A program made the position numbers and the translations under genes. Shown piece after piece: positions 47,431-59,284 of a stretch of DNA of 64,000 nt; the first letter of the stretch is position 1, and each line of letters begins with the position of its first letter. This stretch comes from Akebia trifoliata (taxonomy: Eukaryota > Streptophyta > Magnoliopsida > Ranunculales > Lardizabalaceae). The stretch is from positions 26,353,132-26,417,131 of the forward strand of contig CM030717.1 of NCBI GenBank assembly GCA_017979445.1, written 5' to 3'. The notes under the pieces were generated by a model. It saw nothing but the letters and a program-made list of their open reading frames with translations, searched no databases and was not told where the DNA came from.

Positions 47431-50400
47431 GACAGAGGGTTGAAACAAACTAGATAGCAAATCTATTTTGATAGATAGTGCGATATTCGAATGCCAAAAC
47501 TAGTGACAGTTCATTTTGCATCCTAATTTAGCAATTTGTCAGGGTGTTCGAATCCTTGAGCGTAAAACTCTCCCCGAACTAAAAGGTTGTCAGGTCATTG
47601 AGCAAGAACTCTCACTAACAGTGTCAGATCCCTGAATTTTAAAGGATTCTCCTTGACTAAAAAGTACAAGTGTGAGTGTGTGTATGTGTGAAACTAAGTA
47701 AAAATGTGTCAGGTCCTAGAGATCTTCTTTCATTGACAATAATGATTCAAAATTGAAATGTGCTTATGCAATGAAAACAATCATAGCAAGGTTGAACAAT
47801 AAAGTAATTAGAGTCATAACAATGTAGGAACTTCATTAAATCTTATTTGAAATTTTTTTTTTAGAGTTCGAAAAAGTTTGAGTCTCGCTTATCGGACTCG
47901 AACCTATTGTAGCCACGCTTCTCGGGCTAAAGAACTTAAACAATCATGCTAATTCAATATGATTCAAACAAAGCTGGAGTCTCGTTTCTCGAACTCGAAC
48001 TAAGATTTATAGGCACTTCAAAAAACCTATTCATTCTATAATTCAAAAAGTTGGAGTCTCGCTTCTCGGACTCGAACCTAGGTTTATAGGCACTTCAAAA
48101 AATCTACTCATTCTATGATTCAAAAAGTTGGAGTCTCGTTTCTCGGACTTGAACTTAGGTTTATAGGCACTTCAAAAAGCCTATTCATTCTATGATTCAA
48201 ATAGTTAGAGTCTCGTTTCTCGGACTCGAACTTAGGTTTGTAGGCACTTCAAAAAGCCTATTCATTCTATGATTCAAAAAGTTGGAGTCTCGTTTCTCGG
48301 ACTCGAACTTAGGTTTGTAGGCACTTTAAAAAGCATATTTATTATATGATTCAAAAAGTTGGAGTCTCGTTTCTCGAACTCGAACTTACTATGCCACATT
48401 TCTCAGGCTTAGATTTATAGGAACTTAAACAATCCTACTAATTCATTCTATGATTCAAAATCGAACTCAAAGTTTGAAAGATCAGGCCTTTATTGGCTTA
48501 TCATGCATCTGGATTCATGATTATCATTGGACTTCGCTGGACTTTTAAGTTTTTGTAAGATTTTCTTTTTATCATGTGATTAAGAACAAAACTTTGGAAT
48601 TAAATGAATTTCAAAAATGCCCCTAGTTTCAAGGTTGACTTTAATTGGGACTTGACTACGAGACTGATGGAATGGATTACACTTGAAAATATGGACTCTG
48701 ATGTATGACAGATAGAAAAACTGACATTCTCTTAAATTTAAGACTCTTAAGATTATCATATGTGCAATAAGGGATTGATAATTTTCTTTCGAATTTCTTT
48801 TGAAAAATACTTGAGCTGGACTTAAAAAATCTTGATAAATATTAGAATAGAAGATCTATCTTTTCAAAGTGGTTGATGATTCTACACCTTCCATTAGCGA
48901 ACACTTGAACAAATAAACATACTTTTGAAGATCCTACAATATTCAAGATGACTTTTGATTTTTTCGACTTCAACATTGTTTTCGTCGGATGTGAGCTCTT
49001 GGCTGAGAAACGAATATTACGGCTTGAATGGTCCTGTATTTTCTAGTTTCTGCACAAGCTTCCTTCTGAATTTTTATTCTTGATGAGATCTTTCCTCCCA
49101 TTTGATGATGCCCTAATTGTTGCCTAGATCGCCTCTTCAGATTTTCAATCTAGTGGGCTTTGTTTTTCTTTTTCTGATGATTCCTTGATTTTTGCCTAGG
49201 TCGCATTTTCAGGTTTTCAACCTAGCAGGCTTTTTTTTTATGGTTATGCCCTAAATTTTTCCTAAATCACCTTTTCGAATTTTCGACTTAGCAGGCTTTT
49301 TTTTTTCTTGATGATCTTTAACCAACTCGACAACTTCTTGGTTCCCTGGTCCTTAACCGAGTCAATTAACATTCAGGAGGACTTAATAGGTGGGCTTAAG
49401 ATATGGTTTAGAAAGAAAAGATATAAGGCTCAATTTCTCAAAATGCCCCTAGTTTGATATTCTTTATTTTCTGTAAATTCTTTTGACTTTTATTTTCTAA
49501 TGCCCGTAGTTTGGCATTCTTTTTTTTTCTGCCAAAACTTTTTTTAATGCCCCTAGTTTGGCATTTTTTCTTTTGAACCTTTCAATAGGGCATTTTCCTT
49601 TTGGATGATACTTTTCTTAAGAGAATACACTTATTCTTTGCGGGATCGGGCCTGAAGTAACTTCTCAGGTTGCCAACGTACCCCAAATATTTCTTTTTCT
49701 TTTGGGATCAGGTCAAAACGTAATTCATACTAAGATTCCGTCCCAAGGTTAGTCGATGTGGTTTAGAAAGAAGAGGCTATTGATTTTTTTAAAAGCTGCG
49801 AAGGGCTAAAGAAAGTCATCTTTTCTTGGTAAGACAGGAAAATGATTCGACCAAAGAAGGCTTCCTTTGGTGAATACTGCTCGACTTGGTCAAAGTTTTA
49901 GGAGTTCGATATCTGGATTGCTCTGTCGAGTAAGGTCTTCTTTTGAGAATGAATATTCTTCAGTCTTCTTTTATGAAATCGAGCATGATTGAGTTTTCTG
50001 ATTATTCAACTCTTCTAAAACTTTGAGAAAATATTTTATTCTCTTATGAATGAAAACTCTTCTCTTTTGAGTGAGAAACATGATAGATCCACTTGTAAAT
50101 CTTAGCATCTTTGTCAATGCTTTCAGCTATATCATTTTTGACAAATAATCTTTGACTTTAAAATCACTCTTGACTTTATGTCTTGATCTATATTTTTATA
50201 CGATCCATCCATATATCCTTATGAGACCATGCAAGAAACATTGTTGAATTTCTCAAGTAAGTTTACTATTCTCTTATGTTCTCCTGAGGATATGTATCAC
50301 CAATTTGCACTTCTTGAGTGTATTCTTTAATTTTAATATTTATCAAATTTGATTAGTGAGCTTTGAGTCATTTCTCATGTTAGATTTTATGTTCACATCA

Positions 50401-50560
50401 TTATTGCACACAGGATAATCAAAAGCTTCTTTATTTATTGGAACTGAAAAGAACATAGACTGACAAACCTTACTAAAATCCAAAAATAAAGATAGCTAAC
50501 TGAATTCAAAGACTTACGTAACTGAAGCTAAAGAAAACTAAAAAGTCTTAAAAGACGACA
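47431..50560 (-). other. Non-coding 3' region of W
   Basis: Contains the 77-bp array (47870-48470) and TTTTCAGGTTTTCAACCTAGC-type units near 49130-49300, as in Z. At 50200-50440 there are decayed scraps resembling the stretch just upstream of Z reverse transcriptase (a GATTATCCTGTGTGCAATAA-type run on the minus strand). I see no reverse transcriptase or integrase motif. Confidence 0.6.
47870..48470 (-). repeat. 77-bp tandem array in W
   Basis: TTGGAGTCTCGTTTCTCGGA recurs at about 47974, 48051, 48128, 48205, 48282 and 48359, an exact 77-bp period in the last five. Each unit also has TAGGCACTTCAAAAAGCCTA and TCATTCTATGATTC. Degenerate half-units flank the array. Confidence 0.9.
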
Positions 50561-52175
50561 TCATTCTAAATGGAGGGAAATTTTTCTAGAGTCTATGCCA
50601 CTTTGGTTATTTTCGATTGATGACTTGAACTTGCTTGCTTTTACTATCTCTTCATATTCTGATTCAAGCCTGTCATATGCGGGACAACCCGTTGCTTCAA
50701 TAATTTCTCTATTCTTCAGTTCTGTCACTACCTCAGGGTAGTTGAGCTCATTCTGGTATGGAGCGAATGCATTGTTAAAACCAATTGGGTGAATGAAGGA
50801 AACTGGGTTAATTGATTCGGATTTGGATATGGATATTAGGTTCAGAGTAGGAGGGAGTTGATTTTGAAAAGTAGGCAAATGGTTAGTCTTAACATTCGGA
50901 GTAGTAAGAGTGGGTATAGTAATCTTTCCTTGTTCAATCAAGTCTTGGATAGCATGACGGAGAGTAGTACACCTATCAAGAACATGACCAAGCATTTGAT
51001 GAAATTCATAGAATTGTCCATTATCCATATTTGGAGGAAGAGGATTAGAGAAAAGCTTAGGTTGTAAAGGTATTAGCAATCCCCTTTACATCAATTTTTT
51101 ATAAGCAACACTAAGGGATATTCCAAGATTGGCAAACTGTCTTCTAGGCTTAGCTTGTGAAGGCTGAGTAGTTTGAGGAGATAGTGCGAAGGAGGTGTTG
51201 GCCACTTGTAAGGAATTGACATTAGGTTTGAAATGTTTAGGTTTTGACTCAGACGAGTTACCAAAAAGTCCCGAAGAGTAGGCATCTTCAACTTGATTTC
51301 CAGCCTCAAGGAGGGATTGAAAAGTGGGAAGGTACTGAGGCATCAAGTACTTGCATAATTTGGAGTGAGATTCCTAAGGATGATCTTGACTTGCTCCTTC
51401 TCTTGAGGTCGATCCCACAATTGAGTGGCTTTAGCTCTCCATCGAGCAATGAATTGAGTGAAAGTTTCCCCGGATTTCTATTTAGTAGTTTCTAGGTTTC
51501 TCTTCTTGTGAGTTCAATATCCGTGTTGAATGAATATTGACCAATAAATTCTTTCATCAATTCATGCCATGTTCTTACCCGAGATGAGTCCAATGGCATT
51601 AACCAGCATAGGTCAGGACCTATAAGGGTTCTTTGAAAAAGTTGAGCCATCTGTTCTTCCCTCAGACCCTGAGATTGCATTATACCGACATATACTTTTA
51701 AGTGAGTTCTAGGGCATCCAATACTGTCAAACTTCTTCATATCTGGCATTGTGAACTTCTCTAGTAGACAGACCATGGGAAACAAGGTCATTGCCCCTAA
51801 CCCAATAGTAAGATCATCGGGGTCTTTAATATTCTTCAAAGTAGTTTCAACCTGAGTTATTCGATTAGCTAGGATAGGGTCGACATGTAATTGATCATCT
51901 TCTTGGTTTTCAACGAGGTCAAACACATCCTGAGATTCTATAGCTTTATTTTTTTCCTTTTCAATATTCAAGGATTTGATTTGTGTTTGGATAGAAGTAA
52001 TAATCTGTGCTTGAAAAGATTCTAAAATCTGACGGAGAGCAGCTTCATCCATGGTACTCGTTTCTTCTCGTGGCAAAGACTGACTACTTGGCAATGGTAC
52101 TCTAGAAAGACGATTTTTTTCACGGATCCAAAGTGGTACAGATGGAGATTTAGAACGTTTGGGACCAATTATCAC
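50561..52175 (-). pseudogene. W gag, nearly intact but in three pieces
   Basis: On the minus strand: 52175-51492 (227 codons) with a coiled-coil-like N-terminus (ILESFQAQIITSIQTQIKSL) and the gag core (HLKVYVGIMQSQGL, TLIGPDLCWLM, TWHELMKEFIGQYSFNT); 51346-51086; and 51079-50561 with the C/H motif CTTLRHAIQDLIEQGKITI preceded by YEFHQMLGHVLDR. It ends in a plain stop at 50561 without entering protease. Gag would form the particle. It is more diverged from Z gag than the LTRs are from each other. Confidence 0.75.
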
Positions 52176-54798
52176 CTGATTGGAAGTAAACCAAGGTTAA
52201 CCATTGATTCTAAAGGTTTGACTCTTAACCACATGATTAAAGTTTTGATATAAATAGCCCAAGTCCGGTGGAAAATATCGAATCCAAATGCACTATAAGT
52301 CTATAGTGACCATGAAAGTGAGAAAGGTTAGACGCGGGTCTACCTCTGATTGGGATTGAACCTTTGATAAGACAAATTAATTTGATCCTAAGATCTAATC
52401 TTTCTACACAAAGTGGTCTGGATATTTAAAAGTGAAACCAATTAGTCCAACTGATTTGGTATTGATTAGTTTGATCCATTTGTCAATTGGGCCAACTAGT
52501 TTAATTAGTTCAAATTGATCGGTATATTTCACCGATTAGGTTGGACCGATATAGTGGATTTAATCTGAATAGTCTGGATCAGTCCACCCACTTACTTGTT
52601 GGTTGACCAACCTGGGAGCACCCATGATAAGTTCAAGTCGTGAACTATAGGGAAGGTTTCTAGACTCTAAGTTTACTATGTGCAATGCATTTTTATCTGA
52701 CCACCCTTACCCAAGCACACCTATATACCTCTCGATACATGGTGACTTGGTTTGATATACCGTATAGGTGATAATCTAAAACCTCAATTCACTTCTTTGA
52801 AGCCAAAAATAGTCAGTTTGATCCCCAGTTGAGAAGTGGCGCACAATACTGAGTAAGGGTCCACTTAAATACCTCTCGTCTAGAATAGACGTAGTCTATC
52901 CCCCTTGTACAGTAGGGTACAGTGGGGCAGGATCTTGCTTAGGCATCGATTTTGACCAAAAAGTGTAATTGATATATTTGGATTATCTTTTATATACCTA
53001 CGAGTACGAGTCAAGAGTTATAACTTTCATAAATGGTTTGGGCATCCCAGGAGGGGATCGATCACGTACTAGTACTACATTGGCAATCGGGACATGTGAC
53101 TATGTGGCTCACAATAGGTCAAAGACTTAGGTCGCTCCAGCCTAGGTGCATCAATATACCTTTCAAAATCACCTGATCAGACAGTATTGATGCCCCAGTT
53201 TGATATACCCTAAGGTACGTCACTGGAGTTGTGATTTTCATGAATGACGTCGCATCTCCGAAGAGACTGGGCCATGTACTAGTACCACGTTGGCTATATG
53301 GGACGTGTAAGCATACAAAATAGTAAACGTGCTAGTGGTGTATGCAAAATAGGGTGGGGTGTGCCCGGGGCTTTTTTTCAAGCAAATGGACCCGTGGGCC
53401 AGATCAAACCATCACAACATGAATATCATATGAATATTACCCACATAATTCATCACATCAAGATTAAGATCAAAGCATGCACATCAAAATATATCTATTA
53501 AGATCATAGCAAATCAATTAATAAGCATGGCATATAATAATTGATCAAACAAACATTGCAATAGGCATAATTTTTATAATTTTTAAGGTCCAACCAATGA
53601 TCACTTTTGGGTAATCCAAAAGTAAATCGAGATTATAATAGATGTTACATTGATGATATAATGATAATTGTTGAGATGAGGAGCGATGAACCCTCCTTCT
53701 TTTAAAAAAAATATAAAAAAAACTAGAAACACATCCCAAAAGAAAATCAAAGATCCTAGTGCCAAATGAGCTCGCTCTCAAGAACATTAACTGTGTTAAC
53801 ACTAGATAAATTCATATTTTCTATGAATTAGAAAAAAATAATCTAAACTTGCATCGATAATATCTAAGGCTCCTGATAACGAAATCGAATGAATTCAGAT
53901 TCTAAATTAATCTACTCGATGAGATTTACGTTTTATTAATAGGTAGCCAGACCTAATTCTGACTGAAATGTTCTGTAAAAATATTTTAACATTGCTGTCC
54001 CAACCTCATTTAGCAACAATTCCAGATTTACATATTGAACTTGTATCGATGATATCTAAGGCTCCCGATAACGAAATTAAGTGAACTCAGGTTTTAAATT
54101 AATCTAATCGATGAGATCTACGTTTTATTAAAGATTGCCAGACTTAATTCTTATTAGAATGTTCTGTAAAAACTTTTTAACATTACTATCCCAATCTTCA
54201 TTCAGCAACAATTTCAGATTTACAGATTGAACTTGCATCGATAATATCTAAGGCTCTTGATAATGAAATTAGTGAATTCAGTTTCTAAATTAATTTACTC
54301 GATGGGATCTACATTTTATTAATAGGTGCCCAGACCTAATTCTGATTAGAATGTTCTATAAAAACGTTTTAACATTGTTGTCCCAACCTTCATTCAGCAA
54401 GTAATTTCAGATTTAAATATTGAACTTGCATCGATGATATCTAAGGCTCCCGATAACGAAATTGAGTGAATTCAGGTTCTAAATTAATCTACTTGATGGG
54501 ATATACGTTTTATTAATAGGTGCCCAGACCTAATTCTTAATAGAATATTTTGTAAAAATATTTTAACATTGCTATCCCAACCTTCATCATTCCATCCTTT
54601 TTATATGCCAATTTGAATCTTTCATTATTTAGGAATCATAAAAAAGTAACCCTTAACTGGACAAAAATACACCCAAAATCATCCACAATCAAGTCACAAA
54701 AATAAATAAATAAATAAAATAAATCGAACTAAAAAAAAAACTAGGTCATCTTTGCAATGCTCCCATACTTGGGATTTTTCAAGTCTGATCCTCAATGG
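52176..54798 (-). other. Leader of W (about 2.6 kb)
   Basis: Non-coding stretch between the primer site and gag. It has four 192-bp repeats (53851-54600). The block 52590-53320 has paired phrases such as ATATACCTCTCGATACATGG and CACCTGATCAGACAGTATTG. Short ORFs are not supported. Confidence 0.6.
53851..54600 (-). repeat. 192-bp tandem array in the W leader, four units
   Basis: GCATCGATGATATCTAAGGC or close variants start at 53851, 54043, 54235 and 54428. Every unit contains GATCTACGTTTTATTAATAG-like and TTTTAACATTGCTGTCCCAA-like blocks. The last unit is incomplete. Confidence 0.9.
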
Positions 54799-54816
54799 TC
54801 CCCAGTGGAATCGCCA
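54799..54816 (-). other. Primer-binding site of W
   Basis: Minus strand TGGCGATTCCACTGGGGA, 1 base after the 5' LTR. Its form resembles the TGGCG..TC..CTGGGGA sites of other plant Ty3 elements. I did not assign the tRNA. Confidence 0.6.
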
Positions 54817-54817
54817 C

Positions 54818-56557
54818 TAAAAGCGTCCTTGATCCGCGGGGTGAGCGGATCCACTTTTGAACCTTGAGGTTTAGGAGTCGCCACCTAGTTATTACGGTCT
54901 AGGAATCAAACATTGACTCTAAAAGACAAAAGAAACTAATCTACGAAAAATAAGAAACTAAGTCCGGGGGATCACGTTACAGAGTTGGAAGGTGTTCGGC
55001 ACCAAATCCTCCCGGCAAACACCGGTCTCTACTAATTTCCAAGTAGAATTACATTGCTAAAAAGACCTAATCAATAAAAAAATAAAAATACTTATCTTTT
55101 TCGAACGCAACGATTTTCTTTTCCCTCAGATCTGATAGAATAACTTCTTGTACAGTATTCCTCGCTTCGTTCTCTTACCGGATCTGATTTCTGATCTCCA
55201 AGTTGAGGTAACTCTTTCTTAGATCTGAATTCTTCGGATTTGTTTATGCGTTTCTAGGTATTTTTGAAGGACTTCTAGGTATTTTTTTGAGTTAAAATCG
55301 AAGTATGGATGTTAGGTAAGGAGTTGGGACTTCAAAATTAGAATTTATGGAAGACTTTTTGACCTACTTCTCTTAGGATTTATGATTTGATACGAAAATA
55401 GGGTGTGAGGACCTCTATTTATAGATTTTTTTAAGGGTTGATTTAGATAAAATTAGTCTTTAATTAGAATTCTTTTACTTAGAGTTGTATTTTAGTTAGA
55501 ATTGTTTTAGGTAGAGTTGTATTTTAATTAGAATTATTTTAGGTAGAGTTATATTTTTGTTAGAATTCTATTAAATAGAGTTATTATTTAACTAGAACTC
55601 TATTAGAATTTTGACTTTTGATCTTATTTGATTGACTTTAAGATTTTGACTTTAGTCTTAATTGATTGACTTTAATATCTTGACTTTAGTCTTGCTTAAT
55701 TGACTTTAGTCTTGACCTTAGTCTTATTTGATTGACTTTAATATCTTGACTTTAGTCTTACTTGGTTGACTTTAATTTTTTGGATAACCCCCTCTCTATT
55801 ATATCTTTAATTCTTTGGACCCCCAAATGGAGGGTTCCTTAAAGAAATATCTTACGAATCCTCAACAATTTTGCATGAGAGCTTGATTGATCGATTTTTT
55901 TAAATCAAAATTTTAAATTAATTTCATTAATATTTCACTTTAATTATTTAATATTTTATTTATTAATTTTAAAAATTTTAATTATGAAAATTGTGAAATT
56001 ACCGTTTTACCCTCGGAGAGGACTTTTCGTGTTTTAAGTCGATTTTTTATGTTCTAGGATGTTTTAAAATCGATTTTTCGTAAGGAAGTCAATGGAAATA
56101 TTGGTTTGCGTCATTTATGAATTTTTTTGTGTGAAATGATCGTGAACTTTATGAGGGGCATTTTCATAAATTTGTCAAATTCTGTGAAATTTGACGAAAT
56201 GATTTATTTGATTTCGATTTATTATTTTATGTGTTTGAATGGATTTTCCTAAGCGTAACGTAGGCTCTAAGGATATTTTGATGTTAGGGGTACTTTGGTA
56301 ATTTGATCATTTTTTAGTGATTTTTATCGTGAAACTTCTATTTATTTACAAGATGATGATTTCTATATTTCTGGGATCATATTTTTCTAGCGTAGCGTGA
56401 TTTCTAAGGTTTTGTCAGTTCGAGATACCTCATCTGGATTTCTGAAACATATCTGTTAACAAAATAAAGCAATGGAAATAACATCCATCATTAGAAATCA
56501 TTGCAATCAGGTTGACGAGTTGATTAATCAGGCGGATGCAAAAATGGGGTGTCTACA
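54818..56557 (-). repeat. 5' LTR of W (1740 bp)
   Basis: On +, starts TAAAAGCGTCCTTGATCCGC (from TGAAAG, one G-to-A change) and ends GGGGTGTCTACA, followed by the target duplication GCTTG. Confidence 0.9.
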
Positions 56558-57403
56558 GCTTGTTATCTGAGGGGTTAGAAAGAATCCCAGAGGCAAATGC
56601 ATCCTCGAGTTGGCTTCCGCTTGTAATAAGGACTCAAAGGTAGGGAGATATTGGGCCACTAGGTAATGAGTATATCCTTGTGAGAGGTTCTTTAGGATAA
56701 TCGCTACTTTTTCCTTCTCCGAAGGTCTATCCCACATTTGAGTAGCCTTGGCCCTCCAGCGACCAATGAAATCAGTGAATGTCTCCCCATTTTTCTGTTT
56801 AGTTGCTTCCAAATCCCTTCTTGAAGTCTCAATCTCGATACTGTACTTATACTGATGCCAGAAGGCCTTTGACATGCTCTCCCATGTACCCACAGTAACT
56901 GGATCTTGAGACATTAGCCAACGTAGTGCTGATCTTGATAAAGTTCTTTAGAACAATAATGTCATCTATTCGTCGCTGAGCCCCATAATGCACATGTTGG
57001 TAACATACACCTTAAGATGTGTTTTCGCACACCCTATCCAGTGAACTTGTCCATTTCAGGCATCATAAACTTCTTTGGCAAAAAGATTCTAGGGATGAGG
57101 TTCAGAGCTTCAATGCCCGTCAATTTCACCAATACCCTTTATACTCTTCATAGCTGACTCCAATTGAGACATTCTGTTAGATAACGCCGAATTTTCATCA
57201 ACATACTCTTCGTCTCTGTCGAGTTCGAAGACTTCACGTGGACGTTTCTCTTCTACCTTTTTTCCCTTTGGGTCATCTAGAGGATTACCCGTCGATTTTG
57301 AGGTCTGTTCTAATACTTCTACTTTGCCTTTTATATTGTTGATATCATTGGCAAAGGCTGCCAAGATCTTACAGATCTTTGTGTGCTCAGATTCTGACGC
57401 CAT
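56558..57403 (-). pseudogene. Z gag, N-terminal part
   Basis: On the minus strand the start ATG is at 57403 (MASESEHTKICKILAAF), followed by a charged coiled-coil-like stretch and NRMSQLESAMKSIKG. A frameshift near 57110 follows, then the gag core: TVGTWESMSKAFWHQYKYS, TFTDFIGRWRAKATQMWDR, KNLSQGYTHYLVAQYLPTF (56890-56640). A frameshift near 56610 and the W insertion end it. The right arm has the same protein from 58261. Confidence 0.8.
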
Positions 57404-58260
57404 CTCTACTTGTTGACTTGGTACTGTGGCTCATTCTAACCGACTAGACTTACGACTCCAACTAGGAGGTGGACGCTTGAGTTTGGGCGCAATGATAATC
57501 CTATATGACCCCATCAAAGGTAAATTTAGTATATTTCAGTATTACCCCCTTGATAACATTTTAAGAAATCATTTTATTGAGGTTTGTACACCAATCCATT
57601 AATTAATCCATTCACACAACGAATATTCAAAGAAGAAATAAATATTTATTTGAAAGAAAAAAATAACTTTATTGAAAATGATTGACAGAGAAATGTTCTC
57701 ATTAAAAATAACTTTTAACAAATTTGACTTGAACTATTTTTACATGGACGCTTGGCTTTGTCTTGATGGTCGTCAGGATTACTATCAGGCTTGACCCTCT
57801 TGGCTCTAACAACTGGCTCTTTGAATTCTGCTGGTCCGTCTAGATATCCTAAGGTGCACTTGTTCCAAGCTTTCTCAATGAGGTGTACTAACTTTTCAGT
57901 CAGAGGCTCAGGGGGAAAGAAAGCTTTGTGCTGAGGTAAAGATAACTCTATAGGTACGTCGTACTGTTCTGGGATTAGATTAGGATCGATCATTTTCAAT
58001 AAAGCTATTTTGAATAAATATTTATTTCCTTTTCGAATATTCATTGTGTGAATGGATTAATTAATGGATTGGTGCACAAACCTCAATAAAATGATTCCTT
58101 AAAATGTTGTCAAGGGGGTAATACTGAAATTGACTAAATTTACCTTTGATGGGGTCATATAGGATTATCATTGCGCCCAAACTCAAGCGTCTACCTCCTA
58201 GTTAGATTTGTAAGTCAAGTCGGTTAGAACGAGCCCCAGTACCAAGTCAACAAGCAAAGA
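57404..58260. repeat. Centre of the palindrome: inverted leaders around a spacer of about 300 bp
   Basis: The left leader (57404-57690) is the inverted repeat of the right leader (57985-58260). Matching runs include GGATTAATTAATGGATTGGT, CCTCAATAAAATGATT, AAGGGGGTAATACTGAAAT and TTTGATGGGGTCATATAGG. Pairing stops near TTATTGAAAATGAT on each side. About 295 bp between is unique. No LTR is present. Confidence 0.88.
57715..58044 (-). CDS. Unrecognised 109-codon ORF across the palindrome spacer
   Basis: The start ATG at 58044 is inside the right leader and the stop is at 57715, so most of it is in the unique spacer. The protein has a hydrophobic start (YLFKIALLKMIDP), a Pro/Leu-rich middle (LSLPQHKAFFPPEPL, LVHLIEKAWNKC) and a basic tail with two Lys/Arg clusters (VRAKRVKPD, DKAKRPCKN) that could act in nuclear import or nucleic-acid binding. 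Codons look protein-like and there are no internal stops. On the minus strand AATAAA occurs about 45 bases after the stop. I do not recognise the family. It may be an extra leader ORF of Z, a captured host fragment, or chance. Confidence 0.35.
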   Translation of the reverse strand: MNIRKGNKYLFKIALLKMIDPNLIPEQYDVPIELSLPQHKAFFPPEPLTEKLVHLIEKAWNKCTLGYLDGPAEFKEPVVRAKRVKPDSNPDDHQDKAKRPCKNSSSQIC

Positions 58261-59284
58261 TGGCTTCAGAATCTGAGCTCACAGAGATCCGTAAGATCTT
58301 GGTAGCATTTGCCAATGATATCAACAATATAAAAGGCAACGTGGAAGTGTTAGAACAGACCTCGAAATCAACTAGTAATCCCCTAGATGACTCAAAAGAA
58401 AAAAAATAGAAGAGAAATGTCTACGTGAAGTCTTCGAACTTGACGGAGACGAAGAGTATGTTGATGAAAATCTAACGTTATCTAATAGAATGTCTCAATT
58501 GGAGTCGGCTATAAAGAGTATAAAGGGTGTCGACGAGATTGCAGCAGGCACTGAAGCTCTAAACCGCATCCCTATAATCCATTTGCTATAGAAGTTTGTG
58601 ATGCCTGAAATGGACAAGTTCAGTGGGACAGGGTGTATGAAAACACATCTTAAGGTGTATGTTATTAACATGCGCACTATGGGGCTCAGCGATGAACAGA
58701 ATACGTTATTGTTTTAAAGAACTTTATCAGGATCGGCACTATGTTGGCTGATGTCTCAAAATCCAATTACTGTAGGTACATGGGAGAATATGTCAAAGGC
58801 CTTCTGGCATCAGTATAAATACAGTACCGAGATTGAGACTTCAAGAAGGGATTTGGAAGCAACTAAACAGAAAAATAGGAAGACATTCACTGATTTCATT
58901 GGTCGCTGGAGGGCCAAGGCTACTCAAATATGGGATAGACCTTTGGAGAAGGAATAAGTAGCGATTATCCTAAAGAACCTCTCACAAGGATATGCTCAGC
59001 ACCTAATGACCCAATATCTTCCTACTTTTGAGTCATTGTTACAAGTCGGAAGCCAACTCGAGGATGCATTTGCCTCTGGGATTCCTTCTAACCCCTCAGA
59101 TAACAAGCCTAAGAAACCCTATATTCCCAAACCTAGTACCAACCATGTCTACTTAGCCAACACGTCAGCTACCCCAGCTCAACCCCCAGCCCAGACTAAT
59201 AACCAAGTTCACCCAAGTCAACCTTGAACTCCATGCCAATTTACCAATTTAGGGATGACCCTTACTGTAGCTTTGTAAAAACTG
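58261..59284 (+). pseudogene. Right-arm gag
   Basis: Starts MASESELTEIRKILVAFAND. A TAG at 58407 stops it early. The core resumes at 58751 (TVGTWENMSKAFWHQYKYS, TFTDFIGRWRAKATQIWDR), has a TAA at 58956, and continues through YLPTFESLLQVGSQLEDAF to LANTSATPAQPPAQTNNQ. This arm is uninterrupted where the left arm holds W (about 59099-59103). Confidence 0.82.

Larger units (their letters stand above)
45726..56557 (-). mobile_element. Element W: complete, pol-less LTR element of the Z family, nested in Z gag
   Basis: LTRs at 45726-47417 (3') and 54818-56557 (5') flank 7.4 kb. The perfect target duplication is GCTTG (45721-45725 and 56558-56562). The uninterrupted site is present in the right arm (ATAACAAGCCTAAG at about 59099). 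A primer site, leader with 192-bp repeats, gag, 77-bp repeats and polypurine tract are present. Reverse transcriptase and integrase are missing. It probably moved with enzymes from full elements such as Z (inference). Confidence 0.9.
35550..57690 (-). mobile_element. Ty3 element Z (left arm of palindrome), with element W nested in gag
   Basis: On the minus strand: leader and gag (57690 to 56558), W insertion (56557 to 45726), rest of gag, protease, G-patch, reverse transcriptase, RNase H, a second RNase H-like domain, integrase (45725 to 39913), a long non-coding 3' region with a minisatellite, a polypurine tract (37284-37296) and a 3' LTR (35550-37283). There is no 5' LTR; the leader runs into the palindrome spacer. 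The second RNase H before integrase points to the Tat group of plant Ty3 elements (family knowledge). Many stops; inactive. Confidence 0.85.

Noticed and set aside
57715..58044. Spacer ORF as a host gene with introns
   Set aside because: No splice signals or neighbouring exons were seen, and the start codon lies in repeat sequence. It is kept only as a low-confidence ORF.
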